Of a DNA stretch of 64,000 nucleotides, positions 34,579 through 43,565 are shown in pieces; the stretch's first letter is position 1; each line of letters starts with the position of its first letter. Under the pieces are notes generated by a model. That model was not told the DNA's origin. It worked only from the letters and a program-made list of their open reading frames with translations, and did not search any database. The position numbers were made by a program, and so were the translations under genes. This stretch comes from Hyphomonas jannaschiana VP2 (lineage in GTDB: Bacteria; Pseudomonadota; Alphaproteobacteria; Caulobacterales; Hyphomonadaceae): positions 124,001-188,000 of the forward strand of contig NZ_ARYJ01000002.1 of NCBI RefSeq assembly GCF_000685215.1. The letters run 5' to 3'.

Positions 34579-36417
34579 TCAGATGCCAAAATCATCAAAT
34601 GCAATCTTTTCTTCCCTGATTCCCGCTCCTCGCAGCAGGTTGAGAACGGCCTCCAGCATAGGCGGCGGTCCGCATACGTAGAAGCTGCAGCGCCCGGGGT
34701 CCGGGTGTGTAGCGAGAAAATTGTCCCGGAAGATCTCGTGGATCCACCCCTTGTGCCCTTCCCATTCCTGGTGAGGCTCCAGATGCGAGAGTGCGGCTTG
34801 CCATGAAAAATTGTCGAAGTCCGTGGCCAATTGCTCGAATTCCTCCCGGTATGCCAGCGCCTCCGGGGTTCTTGCGCCGTACCAGAGCCACATCCGGGAC
34901 GTCGAACCCTTGTTGAGCAACTGGTCCCGGATCATCGAGCGCAGGGGGGCAATGCCGGCACCGCCGCCGATAAAGACACGCTCTTCCTCGTGCTCGCCCA
35001 CATGGAAATCTCCGAGCGGGCCCCTCAGGGAAAGGGTATCGCCCGGTCGGCGCGAGGTCATATAGGCCGATCCGAGACCGACGGGCGCTCCGGCATGTTC
35101 GGGACCTGCCAGAACGAGGCGGACAATCAGCGTCACTTCGCTGCCGGTCTCGCCTGGCGCATTGGCAAGGGAATAGGTGCGAACGAGCGGACGAGCGGAC
35201 TGGATGCGCTCGCCCGTTCCGGATGTCCGCCACAGCGATTTGACCGAATCCGGAAGGTTGATCTGGTCCAGGTCCGTACTGTAGGGCGGAATTTCCACTT
35301 CGATATAGCTGCCAGAGCGAAATCCCAGGGTCGCCGGAAGGGCGATGCGAATTTCAAACATGTCCGGCGTGAGACGTCTGGAAGAGACGACTTCGCCGTC
35401 AAGGCGTCTCGCGTCAAGCAGGCCGTCGGGAAGCGTGACGGACACGTCAGATGACAGACGATGCTGGCAGGCCAGCCGGACACCCCGGTCAAGATCCGCT
35501 TCCGGTATCTGCCTGCGATCGGCGGCTGTTGCCGGCGAATCAGGACTCGTCTTGATCTTGCAGAGCCCGCAGGACCCGCCCCCTCCACACGAAGAGGGAA
35601 GTGCATAGCCTTCAGCCTCCAGTGCGGCGTAAAGGGTCTGGTGTCCCGGAGTTCGGACAGTCTTCAGCAGGTCCCCGCTCGGGCTTGCCACGGACAGGAG
35701 GACCGGTTTCTTGCCGGTCAAGCGGGAGACGATGGCGCGGAAATCCTCCCGGTGGAAGCTGTCCCACCAGAGCACAAGGCCGCTCAGGCCGAGCCAGAAA
35801 AGGATAAGGGCCGACAGGATGACGAGTGGATTGTTGAAGTTCGACCTATTGGAATAGTCCATGATGTGGAGCATCCAGAGCGTATCGAATGTTCGCCAGT
35901 AATTGTTCCGCCTTTCAAGTATGTCGCCCGTTTCGGCAGACACATAGAGGCTTGTACGTTCCGGATCACTGAAGTTGACCTGCCAGGCGGGGCCGGCATG
36001 GTCCCTGATCTCCAGCGTCGGATGTTCGAGATATCTGACGGTCGAGATTCCTGCATCGCCGGAATAATCGCGCGCCGCAATTTGCCGGGCACCGCTTTCA
36101 TCGATCGCAATCGGGGATCCGCTTGCTGCGTCCAAAAGGTATGCCCCCCCTCCGGTATCGACCTGGAAGACGGCTCGATCTGAGAAGAGGCGCAATTCCA
36201 CCCGGCGGACATCCGAAGCACTGCCGGATAGTGGCGCAGCGATCTGCTCAGTAACCTCCGCCAGAAGCAGGCCTGGTTCTGAATCCACCCTGTGATGGTC
36301 GCCGGCGACCTTCGCGTGCGGCAGAATGGCCATGCCCAGACCACTGAACATCCACAGCAGCAACTGCAGTCCGAGCAGAAGGCCAATCCATTTATGAACT
36401 TCCCGAATGATTGTCAT
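34579..36417 (-). CDS. PepSY membrane protein fused to a 2Fe-2S/flavin (NqrF-like) reductase
   Basis: This 612-aa fusion has a PepSY-associated TM part (residues 1-225, with TMs near 12-33 and 196-218 and the YWRTFDTLWMLHIMDY motif). A plant-type ferredoxin domain follows with Cys277, Cys283, Cys286 and Cys317, then an FNR-like FAD/NAD(P)H domain (about 335-600: RTYSLAN, GGGAGIAPLRSM, CGPPPMLEAV). It could move electrons from NADH to an acceptor at or across the inner membrane. The gene begins 3 bp after the smaller PepSY gene and lies downstream of a TonB receptor. That order suggests reduction of an imported chelate such as ferric iron, although no substrate is shown by the sequence. Confidence 0.85.
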   Translation of the reverse strand: MTIIREVHKWIGLLLGLQLLLWMFSGLGMAILPHAKVAGDHHRVDSEPGLLLAEVTEQIAAPLSGSASDVRRVELRLFSDRAVFQVDTGGGAYLLDAASGSPIAIDESGARQIAARDYSGDAGISTVRYLEHPTLEIRDHAGPAWQVNFSDPERTSLYVSAETGDILERRNNYWRTFDTLWMLHIMDYSNRSNFNNPLVILSALILFWLGLSGLVLWWDSFHREDFRAIVSRLTGKKPVLLSVASPSGDLLKTVRTPGHQTLYAALEAEGYALPSSCGGGGSCGLCKIKTSPDSPATAADRRQIPEADLDRGVRLACQHRLSSDVSVTLPDGLLDARRLDGEVVSSRRLTPDMFEIRIALPATLGFRSGSYIEVEIPPYSTDLDQINLPDSVKSLWRTSGTGERIQSARPLVRTYSLANAPGETGSEVTLIVRLVLAGPEHAGAPVGLGSAYMTSRRPGDTLSLRGPLGDFHVGEHEEERVFIGGGAGIAPLRSMIRDQLLNKGSTSRMWLWYGARTPEALAYREEFEQLATDFDNFSWQAALSHLEPHQEWEGHKGWIHEIFRDNFLATHPDPGRCSFYVCGPPPMLEAVLNLLRGAGIREEKIAFDDFGI

Positions 36418-36420
36418 GGG

Positions 36421-37134
36421 TCAACGGACTCCGCGGCGGTGTTTGAAGCTGAACCAGAGCAACCAGATACCTGCAATCGAGAGGATGAGTCCAAGACCGG
36501 CAAATGCGCGCAGGAGTGTGTTGTTCACATCGGCCCTGTCCTTGTAGTCCATGATGTGCAGCATCCATACGAAATCGAAAATCCGCCAATAATCGTGCCG
36601 CCGGGTAACAAGCGCCCCATCGTCCGGTGAGACGTAGAAGGACGTCCTGCCCGGGTCCTCGAAATCGATTCTCCACAGAGGCAGCTTTCGGCCCTGTATT
36701 TCGCTTGGCGCATTGGCCTGATCCACGAGCAACTGCGCGGATTTTGCCTCGCCCGGGCGGGCATAGTGGTATTGGGCAACGGCGATCGCGTCGGTCCGGT
36801 CGAGAGGAGACCGCTGGATTCCGGTCTGCGCATCAACAAGGACCCGGCCATCAATCGTCTGGACACGGTAATACGGCTTGCCGAGCCATGTTTCGAGGGA
36901 AATCAGTTCAGCTTGCGGATAGCTTGACATGACCTCTTCGAATCCGAAGCCCGGCGTGTAGCCCGGCGGTAGCGTATCGGACATGTTGCGGACGAGATGA
37001 TCACCATGAATGAAGTTCAGGTTGATGATCACCATGTAGAGGCCGGATGCCAGCCAGAGCATGGCCTGTATTCCGACAAACAGCGAAACCCACTTGTGCC
37101 ACTGGCGTACATTGAAGGCGATTGCTCTGGCCAT
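36421..37134 (-). CDS. PepSY domain-containing inner-membrane protein
   Basis: This 237-aa protein has N-terminal and C-terminal TM helices (about 15-38 and 205-228), a periplasmic PepSY-like region, and the motif YWRIFDFVWMLHIMDYKDRADVNN, shared almost word for word with the fusion protein encoded next. The two are therefore paralogues with and without the reductase part and may form a heteromeric complex. ATG 37134 has GAGG about 9 bp upstream, and an in-frame GTG at 37143 is less likely. It follows the TonB receptor by 91 bp containing a strong hairpin. Confidence 0.8.
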   Translation of the reverse strand: MARAIAFNVRQWHKWVSLFVGIQAMLWLASGLYMVIINLNFIHGDHLVRNMSDTLPPGYTPGFGFEEVMSSYPQAELISLETWLGKPYYRVQTIDGRVLVDAQTGIQRSPLDRTDAIAVAQYHYARPGEAKSAQLLVDQANAPSEIQGRKLPLWRIDFEDPGRTSFYVSPDDGALVTRRHDYWRIFDFVWMLHIMDYKDRADVNNTLLRAFAGLGLILSIAGIWLLWFSFKHRRGVR

Positions 37135-37176
37135 GGCCGGCACCTCACATTGATCCGGTATGGGAAGGGGAAAACC

Positions 37177-37213
37177 GGACCCCCATCGGTAGGCAGCCTG
37201 CCGATGGGGGTCC
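37177..37213 (-). terminator. 13-bp hairpin between TonB receptor and PepSY genes
   Basis: GGACCCCCATCGG (37177-37189) and its perfect complement (37201-37213) flank an 11-nt loop. On the - strand the stem is followed by GGTTTTCCCC, a short T-run. It lies 12 bp after the receptor stop and would reduce expression of the downstream PepSY genes relative to the receptor. Confidence 0.7.
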
Positions 37214-37225
37214 TGAAAGCCTGCG

Positions 37226-39961
37226 CTATCGTCTGTAGGTCACACGCAGATAACCGCGCCGACCGAGCAGGTCATAGGTCATCGTATCGGTATTGCCGTC
37301 CGTCCAGCTGGCCACGAAGGGCGGGTCATTCTGGAAGATATTGTCAATCCCGACACTCAGGCGAAGCGCGTCGCTGAGATCATATGACAGCTGTGCATTG
37401 TGGTAGAACTGGGCGGGAATACTGGAGCCCGGACCGGAGGTGGCATAGAAATCATCGCCTTCGCCGATCATCTGAACGGAATAGGTTCCGCTCCATTTCC
37501 GGGCCGTGGTCGTCCACGATCCGACAGCGCGCCAGTTCGGATAGCCGCCATTCCCGCCGCCGATATGGCCGTCGATGACCGTCGGTGTGTCGCCATCAAA
37601 CGCGACCGTCTCATATTCGGAGAGATAGGTCGCTTTCAGATCAAGCGCGTGGTCGAGGCCAAACTTCTCGAAAGAGTAGACGACGCCAATGTCCAGGCCC
37701 TTCATCGTCTCGCTACCGGTATTGGCGTTCTGCGTGGAGAGATAATTGACGTCACCATTGAGCGGGTTGCGGGTGTGATGCTGCGGGCCACAGAACTCGT
37801 GCGACAGGTTGACGGATTCGTAGCACAACAGGAGCTTGGTGGAACCTGGCGTGGTCCGGATCGCATTGTCGATCTGGATGTCAAAATAGTCGAGTGTCAG
37901 AGACAGACCTTCGATTGGCTGGAAGACCGTCCCCAGGGTGAAGGATTCTGCCGACTCCGGCTGGAGATCCGGGTTGCCGCCGGCGTCTGTCAGGACCGTA
38001 TTGCCGAGCTGGACATAATTGGTCGGTACCCCGGCAGCCTGGCAGTTCTGGTAAATGTTGCTTGACGGAGACAGGGATGACCAGTTCGAGCACGGATCGA
38101 CCGTCGTCAGGTTGCCTTCGGAAACCCCGCCAAAGAGTTCCGGTATGTTGGGGATACGGAAGGCAGTTGTATAGGTACCGCGGAACTTGAGCGCGGGATT
38201 GATCCGCCAGTTCAATCCGGCCTTGTAATTGGTGTCGCTTCCGAACAGGTCATAGTCGGAGTAGCGGATCGCACCGTCAAAATCGAGCGCCTCGATGAAG
38301 GGTTTGTCCTTCAACAGGGGCACGTCGATTTCGGCGAAGACCTCGGTTGCCTTGGTGGATCCGGAGATGGGGTCCTCCTGATTTCCGAGCGCCAGGCCGG
38401 CAACCGCGAGAGAGTCGGGATTGCGCCAACCCTTGTCTTCCCGCCAGTCAGCACCGAACGCGACGCCGACAGGTCCGGCCGGAAGCTGGAAGGCCTCGCC
38501 GCTCATGCTCGCGCTGATTGCCTTTTGCTCATTTCCGCCAAGACCAGTTTGGGTGAACACGATATAGTCCAGCACGTCCTGGGTGACGTCTCCGTATCCG
38601 AACAGGTCAGCACACGGAATGCCCCCGGTTCCGCAGGTTGCGGGATCGAGTGTCTGGGCGAGTCTGCCGGTATTGATATTGTTGAGAATGGAGTCCGAAC
38701 CGGTATTGCGGCCCCAGTTCAGGGCGGCCTCATAGCTCCAGGAGCCACCGAGCGAGCCCCTGACACCTGTAACGATACGGAACGTATCGGTTTCCTGCTC
38801 GAACGTCCGCGCGCCATTTTCGAGCAGACGGCGGCGTTCGAGAACAAAATCGATCCCGGTTGGATTGGTCGGGTGAGAGGCATCGAATGCAACATTCACC
38901 AGCGTCGCCGGAGAGGCCGGCTGGCTTGACCAGCGCTTCGTATAGAGCAGTTCGGCAAACAGGTCGGCATGCTCGGTCAGGTGATAGGTGCCAAAGGTCG
39001 CAAAGCTCAGGCGTTCCAGCGGATTGGACGCATTGAAGTAGCGGTTGTAGTTGAACCCGTCCAGCGCACCGTCATAGATATGGAAAGAGTCGCCATCTCC
39101 ATTCGGGTCCTGGTTGAAATTGATCCGTGTCGGTCCGGTCAGGACCGTGCCATCCGGCATGACATATCCGGCCGGAACTGTACCGCGGCCGCCGATCGTC
39201 GACGAGCTCAGCCCGTCGCATACAAAGCCGTTTGGCGTCGGCGTACCGGGGCAAGGCGCGCGGCTCTTGTCCCAGAGAGGGGCGGCTCCATTGTCCTGAT
39301 AGCTGACATTGAACATGATGTCGCCGGCGGGCGTTGAGTTGCCCCAGCTCATTTCCAGGAGGGTTTCCTCGCCGTCCCCTTCATCGGTCATGCCATACTT
39401 GGCCGATGCTTCGAACCCGTCATACCCTTCCTTGGTGATCAAGTTGATCACGCCGGCAACGGCGTCTGCGCCATAGGTTGCCGACGCGCCGTCCTTCAGC
39501 ACTTCGACGCGGGATACGAGCGACATGGGTATCATGGAGAGATCCACCGCGCTGTTCGCCCCGGTTCCGCCATAGACAAGCCTGCGGCCATTCAGAAGGA
39601 CCAGGGTCCTGTTGACGCCAAGGCCGCGCAGGTTGATCTGGGGCGTGCCCCAGCCATTGGAGACCCAATAGGCGCTGTTGGAGTTACCTCCAAATCCGGC
39701 AGAGGACGGAAGACGCTGGAGCAGCGTTTCGAGGTTCGAAATGCCGGTCTGTTCGATCTGGACGCTGTCGAGGACCGTGACAGGGCCGACGCTGGTCAGG
39801 TCTTTTCGTTTGATGCGGCTGCCGGTGACTGTGACTGTTTCTTCGACTTTCGCGCCGTCCTCGCCGGAGGACTCCTGTGCAGCGGCAGGCTGGGCATAGA
39901 GCCACAAAACGATCGGCGCGATGGCGGCACCCATCAGAATGCGATTTTTTGCTGGAGACAT
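37226..39961 (-). CDS. TonB-dependent outer-membrane receptor
   Basis: This 911-aa receptor has a signal peptide ending QPAAA-Q near residue 28, a TonB-box-like region (VEETVTVTGSRIKRKD), a plug with LRGLGVNRTLVLLNGRR and SATYGADAVAGVINLIT, and a barrel ending RRGYLRVTYRR. There is no STN domain, unlike the receptor at 184-2958. It leads an operon with two PepSY proteins and has its own promoter with an overlapping dyad. Proximity to hut genes and a shared operator type suggest uptake of a histidine-related nutrient or a metal-histidine complex; this is inference only. Confidence 0.9.
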   Translation of the reverse strand: MSPAKNRILMGAAIAPIVLWLYAQPAAAQESSGEDGAKVEETVTVTGSRIKRKDLTSVGPVTVLDSVQIEQTGISNLETLLQRLPSSAGFGGNSNSAYWVSNGWGTPQINLRGLGVNRTLVLLNGRRLVYGGTGANSAVDLSMIPMSLVSRVEVLKDGASATYGADAVAGVINLITKEGYDGFEASAKYGMTDEGDGEETLLEMSWGNSTPAGDIMFNVSYQDNGAAPLWDKSRAPCPGTPTPNGFVCDGLSSSTIGGRGTVPAGYVMPDGTVLTGPTRINFNQDPNGDGDSFHIYDGALDGFNYNRYFNASNPLERLSFATFGTYHLTEHADLFAELLYTKRWSSQPASPATLVNVAFDASHPTNPTGIDFVLERRRLLENGARTFEQETDTFRIVTGVRGSLGGSWSYEAALNWGRNTGSDSILNNINTGRLAQTLDPATCGTGGIPCADLFGYGDVTQDVLDYIVFTQTGLGGNEQKAISASMSGEAFQLPAGPVGVAFGADWREDKGWRNPDSLAVAGLALGNQEDPISGSTKATEVFAEIDVPLLKDKPFIEALDFDGAIRYSDYDLFGSDTNYKAGLNWRINPALKFRGTYTTAFRIPNIPELFGGVSEGNLTTVDPCSNWSSLSPSSNIYQNCQAAGVPTNYVQLGNTVLTDAGGNPDLQPESAESFTLGTVFQPIEGLSLTLDYFDIQIDNAIRTTPGSTKLLLCYESVNLSHEFCGPQHHTRNPLNGDVNYLSTQNANTGSETMKGLDIGVVYSFEKFGLDHALDLKATYLSEYETVAFDGDTPTVIDGHIGGGNGGYPNWRAVGSWTTTARKWSGTYSVQMIGEGDDFYATSGPGSSIPAQFYHNAQLSYDLSDALRLSVGIDNIFQNDPPFVASWTDGNTDTMTYDLLGRRGYLRVTYRR

Positions 39962-40001
39962 TGATTATTCCCTTTCCCCGTTTCTTGGACCTTGTTCGAA
40001 A

Positions 40002-40029
40002 ACTATAGACCTGTCTATACAGCTTGCAA
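40002..40029 (-). promoter_or_regulatory. Predicted promoter of the TonB receptor
   Basis: Read on -, TTGCAA (40029-40024) and TATAGT (40007-40002) are 16 bp apart, giving a start near 39995 and a leader of about 35 nt to the ATG at 39961. The -10 box matches TATAAT at five of six positions; the -35 is weaker. Confidence 0.5.
40004..40022. promoter_or_regulatory. Dyad operator overlapping the receptor promoter
   Basis: TATAGAC-CT-GTCTATA (40004-40019) is a perfect 7-2-7 inverted repeat, and CTGTCTATACAG (40011-40022) contains TGTCTATACA, one base different from the TGTATATACA core of the hutF-hutI palindrome. It spans the spacer and -10 box, a position suited to repression by a GntR/HutC-type protein. 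Confidence 0.55.
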
Positions 40030-40421
40030 GTCCGGGATTTGGATTTTTTTGTCTCGAAATTGTCCCTGCCAAAAACTGGTGCGCTGCGCCGTGCGAATTG
40101 CCCAAGAATTCAGCGCAGAAGGGCGTTCAGGGCCGGATGGCTCAAGGTCAAAACGACCACGAACGGCCAGGTATCGGGCTGACCATACATCTGGGCACGG
40201 ACAAACCCGGAACGCTGCTTGTCATGGCAATATATTGCGCATGAGGGCGCAGTAGCGGCGAGAATGCGCGGCGAGGCGGGAGGGGCGAGAAGATTATGTC
40301 TGCTGGCGCCTCCCTCGCAGGTGCAGGGCGATATGACCGACGGCGAGGGCCGGGAGCTCAAGGTGGCCGCCCAGAACCTCTTCCAGGCCTTTGACCGGCC
40401 AATGTGGCAGATGGCCCAGGT

Positions 40422-43400
40422 TCATTCTGTCCCCAATGTCTCTTTCGGGAGTTTAAGGGCAAGTGTCTGCCAGATCAGGAATGCGGCGGGGATGACGAGC
40501 AATGTCAGTACGGTTGCGCTGGTCATTCCGCCGACCATCGGGGCGGCAATGCGGCGCATGACTTCAGAGCCGGTTCCGGAACCCAGCATGATCGGGAGGA
40601 GGCCGGCAATCACGACCGCGACCGTCATCATGATGGGGCGGACGCGAAGCAATGCTCCCTCAATGACCGCCGCGCGAAGGTCAGACCTGGTCAGATCGCG
40701 CTTTTCGGCCCGCGCCTGCTCGATTCTGGCCTCCAGAGCATGCTCCAGATACACCATCATCAGAACGCCGATCTCGACGGATACCCCGGCGAGCGCAATG
40801 AATCCGACACCGACTGCAACCGACATGTTGTAACCCAGCATGTCCAGGAACCAGAGCCCGCCGACGAGCGCCAGGGGCAGGGTCCCCATGATGATGAAGA
40901 CTGGCACAAGCCGCCTGAAATTGAGGAAGAGCAGCAGAAGGATAATGACCAGGGTCAGCGGAACGACGAGGCTGAGGCGCTGCTTGGCGCGCTGCATGTA
41001 TTCATACTGGCCCGACCAGGACAGGGAATAACCTGCGGGCAGGTCGATTTGTTCGACCGCCTTCTTGGCATTCCTGACATAGGTTCCGATGTCGACATCG
41101 GATATGTCCACATAGATCCATCCGTTCAGGCGGGCATTCTCGCTCCTGATGACGCCCGGCCCGCCGGAAATGGAAATGTCGACAAGGCGCGAGAGGGGTA
41201 TCTGTGCTCCGGTCTTCGTCACGACCGGGAGGTTTTCCAGCCGTTCCAGAGAGTCACGATATTCCCGGGGATAGCGCACATTCACAGGATAGCGCTCCAG
41301 TCCCTCGACGGACTGGGTGACGGTCATGCCGCCGATGGCGGTCTTCACCAGGTCCTGCACATCTGCCACATTCAGCCCGAACCGGGCCGCTTCCTCACGC
41401 TCGATATCAACATCCACGAAGCGTCCGCCGGTCACCCGTTCGGCATAAACCGAAGATGTTCCGGGAACGTCCTTGATCACCGTTTCAATCTGCTGGGCGA
41501 CATCGCCGATGACCTGGAGATCAGGACCGGCAACCTTGATCCCGATCGGGGTCTTGATGCCGGTGGCAAGCATGTCGATCCGGTTCTTGATCGGCATGAT
41601 CCAGACATTGGTGAGACTGGGCACCTGGACAATAGAATCCAGCTCTTTTTTCAGTTTTGCGGTTGTCATGCCGGGCCGCCAGTCCTCTTTTGGCTTCAGG
41701 CGGATTGTGGTCTCGACCATGGTGAGCGGTGCAGGGTCGGTCGCCGTCTCTGCCCGTCCCGCCTTGGCGTAGACTGTCTCGACTTCAGGAACGGTCATGA
41801 TCAGCTTGTCGGTTTGCTGTAATATCTGGGACATTTTCCCGGCCGAGACCGCCGGGAATGCGCTCGGCATATAGAGCAGATCGCCTTCGTCGAGATCCGG
41901 CATGAACTCCGACCCCATCCGGCTGAGCGGGATGATCGCGCTGGCCATGACCGCAAATGCGATCACGATCATCAGAACCGGCGCTCTGAGAACCATGTTG
42001 ATGAAGGGTTGGTAGACCCCCATCAGCAGCCGGTTCACCGGGTTCTTGTGCTCGGGCAGAACCCGGCCCCGGATGAAATAGCCCATGAGTACGGGCACAA
42101 GCGTAACGGACAGGATCGCCGCGCCGGCCATCGCATAGGTCTTGGTGAAAGCCAGTGGATGGAAGAGCCGTCCTTCCTGAGCCTCCAGTGCAAAGATCGG
42201 GAGAAAGCTGAATGTAATGATCAGCAGGGAGAAGAAAAGCGCAGGGCCGACCTCGATTGCCGCCTGGGTCACGACCGCCCAGCGGTTTTCATTCGTCAGA
42301 GGCGTTCGCTCGATGTGCTTGTGCATGTTTTCGATCATGACGATCGCGGCATCGACCATAGCACCGATGGCGATGGCGATCCCTCCGAGCGACATGATGT
42401 TGGCATTAATGCCCTGAGCGTCCATCACGATGAACGCCGCCAGTATTCCGAGCGGCAGGCTGAGCAGGATGACAACCGCGCTGCGAACGTGGAACAGGAA
42501 CAGGGCGCAGACCAGGAGCACGACGATAAATTCCTCGACGAGCTTCTCCTTCAACGTATCGACCGCCCGCTCGATCAGGGAAGACCGGTCATAGGTCGTC
42601 ACGATCTCGACACCTTCAGGCAGGCTCTCCTTCAGGGTTTCCAGTTTCTCTTTCACGAGGTCGATCGTGCGCATGGCGTTTTCGCCGTAGCGCATGATGA
42701 TCACGCCGCCGACCGCTTCGCCTTCACCATTGAGTTCGCCGATTCCGCGCCTGAGTTCCGGGCCGAGGCGGATCTGGGCAACATCCCGCAGAAGGATCGG
42801 GGTGCCCTTGTCGGTCACCGCCAAGGGAATGGATTCGAGGTCCTTGATGCCCTTGATGTAGCCGGACGCGCGAACCATGTACTCGGCCTCGGCCATTTCG
42901 ATGACGCGGCCACCCGTTTCCTGATTGCCGCGCATGATCTCGGAACGGACCTTGTCCAGCGGAATGTCGTAGGTGCGGAGCTTTTCCGGGTCAACGACGA
43001 CTTGGTATTGTTTGACCATGCCCCCGATCGTTGCGACTTCGGATACCCCGTCGATCGTCTGCAATTCGTATTTCAGGAACCAGTCCTGTATGGAGCGGAG
43101 CTGGGAGAGGTCGTGCCGGCCGGTCCGGTCGACCAGCGCATACTGATAGACCCAGCCGACCCCGGTTGCGTCCGGACCCAGCGCGGAGCGGGAGGCCGCT
43201 GGCAATGTCGGTGCGACCTGGGAGAGGTATTCAAGAACCCGCGAGCGGGCCCAGTAGAGATCGGTTCCGTCCTCGAAGATGACATAGACGAAACTGTCAT
43301 TGAAGAACGAGTACCCGCGGACCGTGACCGCGCCGGGCACGGCCAGCATGGCCGTCGTCAGCGGATAGGTCACCTGGTCTTCCACGACCTGGGGCGCCTG

Positions 43401-43565
43401 GCCCGGATAGGTGGTCTTGATAATGACCTGAACATCGGAGAGGTCCGGAATGGCATCCAGGGGCGTCTTTTTAAGGGTGTACCCGCCCCAGACGGCCAGG
43501 AGTGCGGCGAGCAGGAGGATCAGGACCCGGTTCCCGATGGACCAGCGGACAAGACTTGCAATCAT
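40422..43565 (-). CDS. cusA: Copper/silver RND efflux pump, CusA family
   Basis: This 1047-aa, 12-TM pump belongs to the HME-RND group. TM4 reads GGIAIAIGAMVDAAIVMIENMHKH, the form found in CusA/SilA, and the porter region LDAIPDLSDVQVIIKTTYPG is typical of that branch. It exports Cu(I)/Ag(I), using methionine relays in CusA proteins (family knowledge). Its ATG overlaps the cusB stop by 4 bp. With the CusF-like domain of its partner, the monovalent-metal assignment is better supported than for the pump at 16132-19251. Confidence 0.92.
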   Translation of the reverse strand: MIASLVRWSIGNRVLILLLAALLAVWGGYTLKKTPLDAIPDLSDVQVIIKTTYPGQAPQVVEDQVTYPLTTAMLAVPGAVTVRGYSFFNDSFVYVIFEDGTDLYWARSRVLEYLSQVAPTLPAASRSALGPDATGVGWVYQYALVDRTGRHDLSQLRSIQDWFLKYELQTIDGVSEVATIGGMVKQYQVVVDPEKLRTYDIPLDKVRSEIMRGNQETGGRVIEMAEAEYMVRASGYIKGIKDLESIPLAVTDKGTPILLRDVAQIRLGPELRRGIGELNGEGEAVGGVIIMRYGENAMRTIDLVKEKLETLKESLPEGVEIVTTYDRSSLIERAVDTLKEKLVEEFIVVLLVCALFLFHVRSAVVILLSLPLGILAAFIVMDAQGINANIMSLGGIAIAIGAMVDAAIVMIENMHKHIERTPLTNENRWAVVTQAAIEVGPALFFSLLIITFSFLPIFALEAQEGRLFHPLAFTKTYAMAGAAILSVTLVPVLMGYFIRGRVLPEHKNPVNRLLMGVYQPFINMVLRAPVLMIVIAFAVMASAIIPLSRMGSEFMPDLDEGDLLYMPSAFPAVSAGKMSQILQQTDKLIMTVPEVETVYAKAGRAETATDPAPLTMVETTIRLKPKEDWRPGMTTAKLKKELDSIVQVPSLTNVWIMPIKNRIDMLATGIKTPIGIKVAGPDLQVIGDVAQQIETVIKDVPGTSSVYAERVTGGRFVDVDIEREEAARFGLNVADVQDLVKTAIGGMTVTQSVEGLERYPVNVRYPREYRDSLERLENLPVVTKTGAQIPLSRLVDISISGGPGVIRSENARLNGWIYVDISDVDIGTYVRNAKKAVEQIDLPAGYSLSWSGQYEYMQRAKQRLSLVVPLTLVIILLLLFLNFRRLVPVFIIMGTLPLALVGGLWFLDMLGYNMSVAVGVGFIALAGVSVEIGVLMMVYLEHALEARIEQARAEKRDLTRSDLRAAVIEGALLRVRPIMMTVAVVIAGLLPIMLGSGTGSEVMRRIAAPMVGGMTSATVLTLLVIPAAFLIWQTLALKLPKETLGTE

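Larger units (their letters stand above)
39962..40421. other. Regulatory intergenic region between receptor and cusA
   Basis: The 460-bp stretch holds the receptor promoter and operator in its first 70 bp. The remainder up to the cusA stop contains only weak overlapping open frames on both strands with no family resemblance and no ribosome-binding sites. It is probably non-coding or the eroded remains of a gene. Confidence 0.5.

Noticed and set aside
40110..40361. 83-codon open frame on - between the receptor and cusA
   Set aside because: No ribosome-binding site, no domain-like pattern, and a competing frame on the other strand; treated as non-coding.
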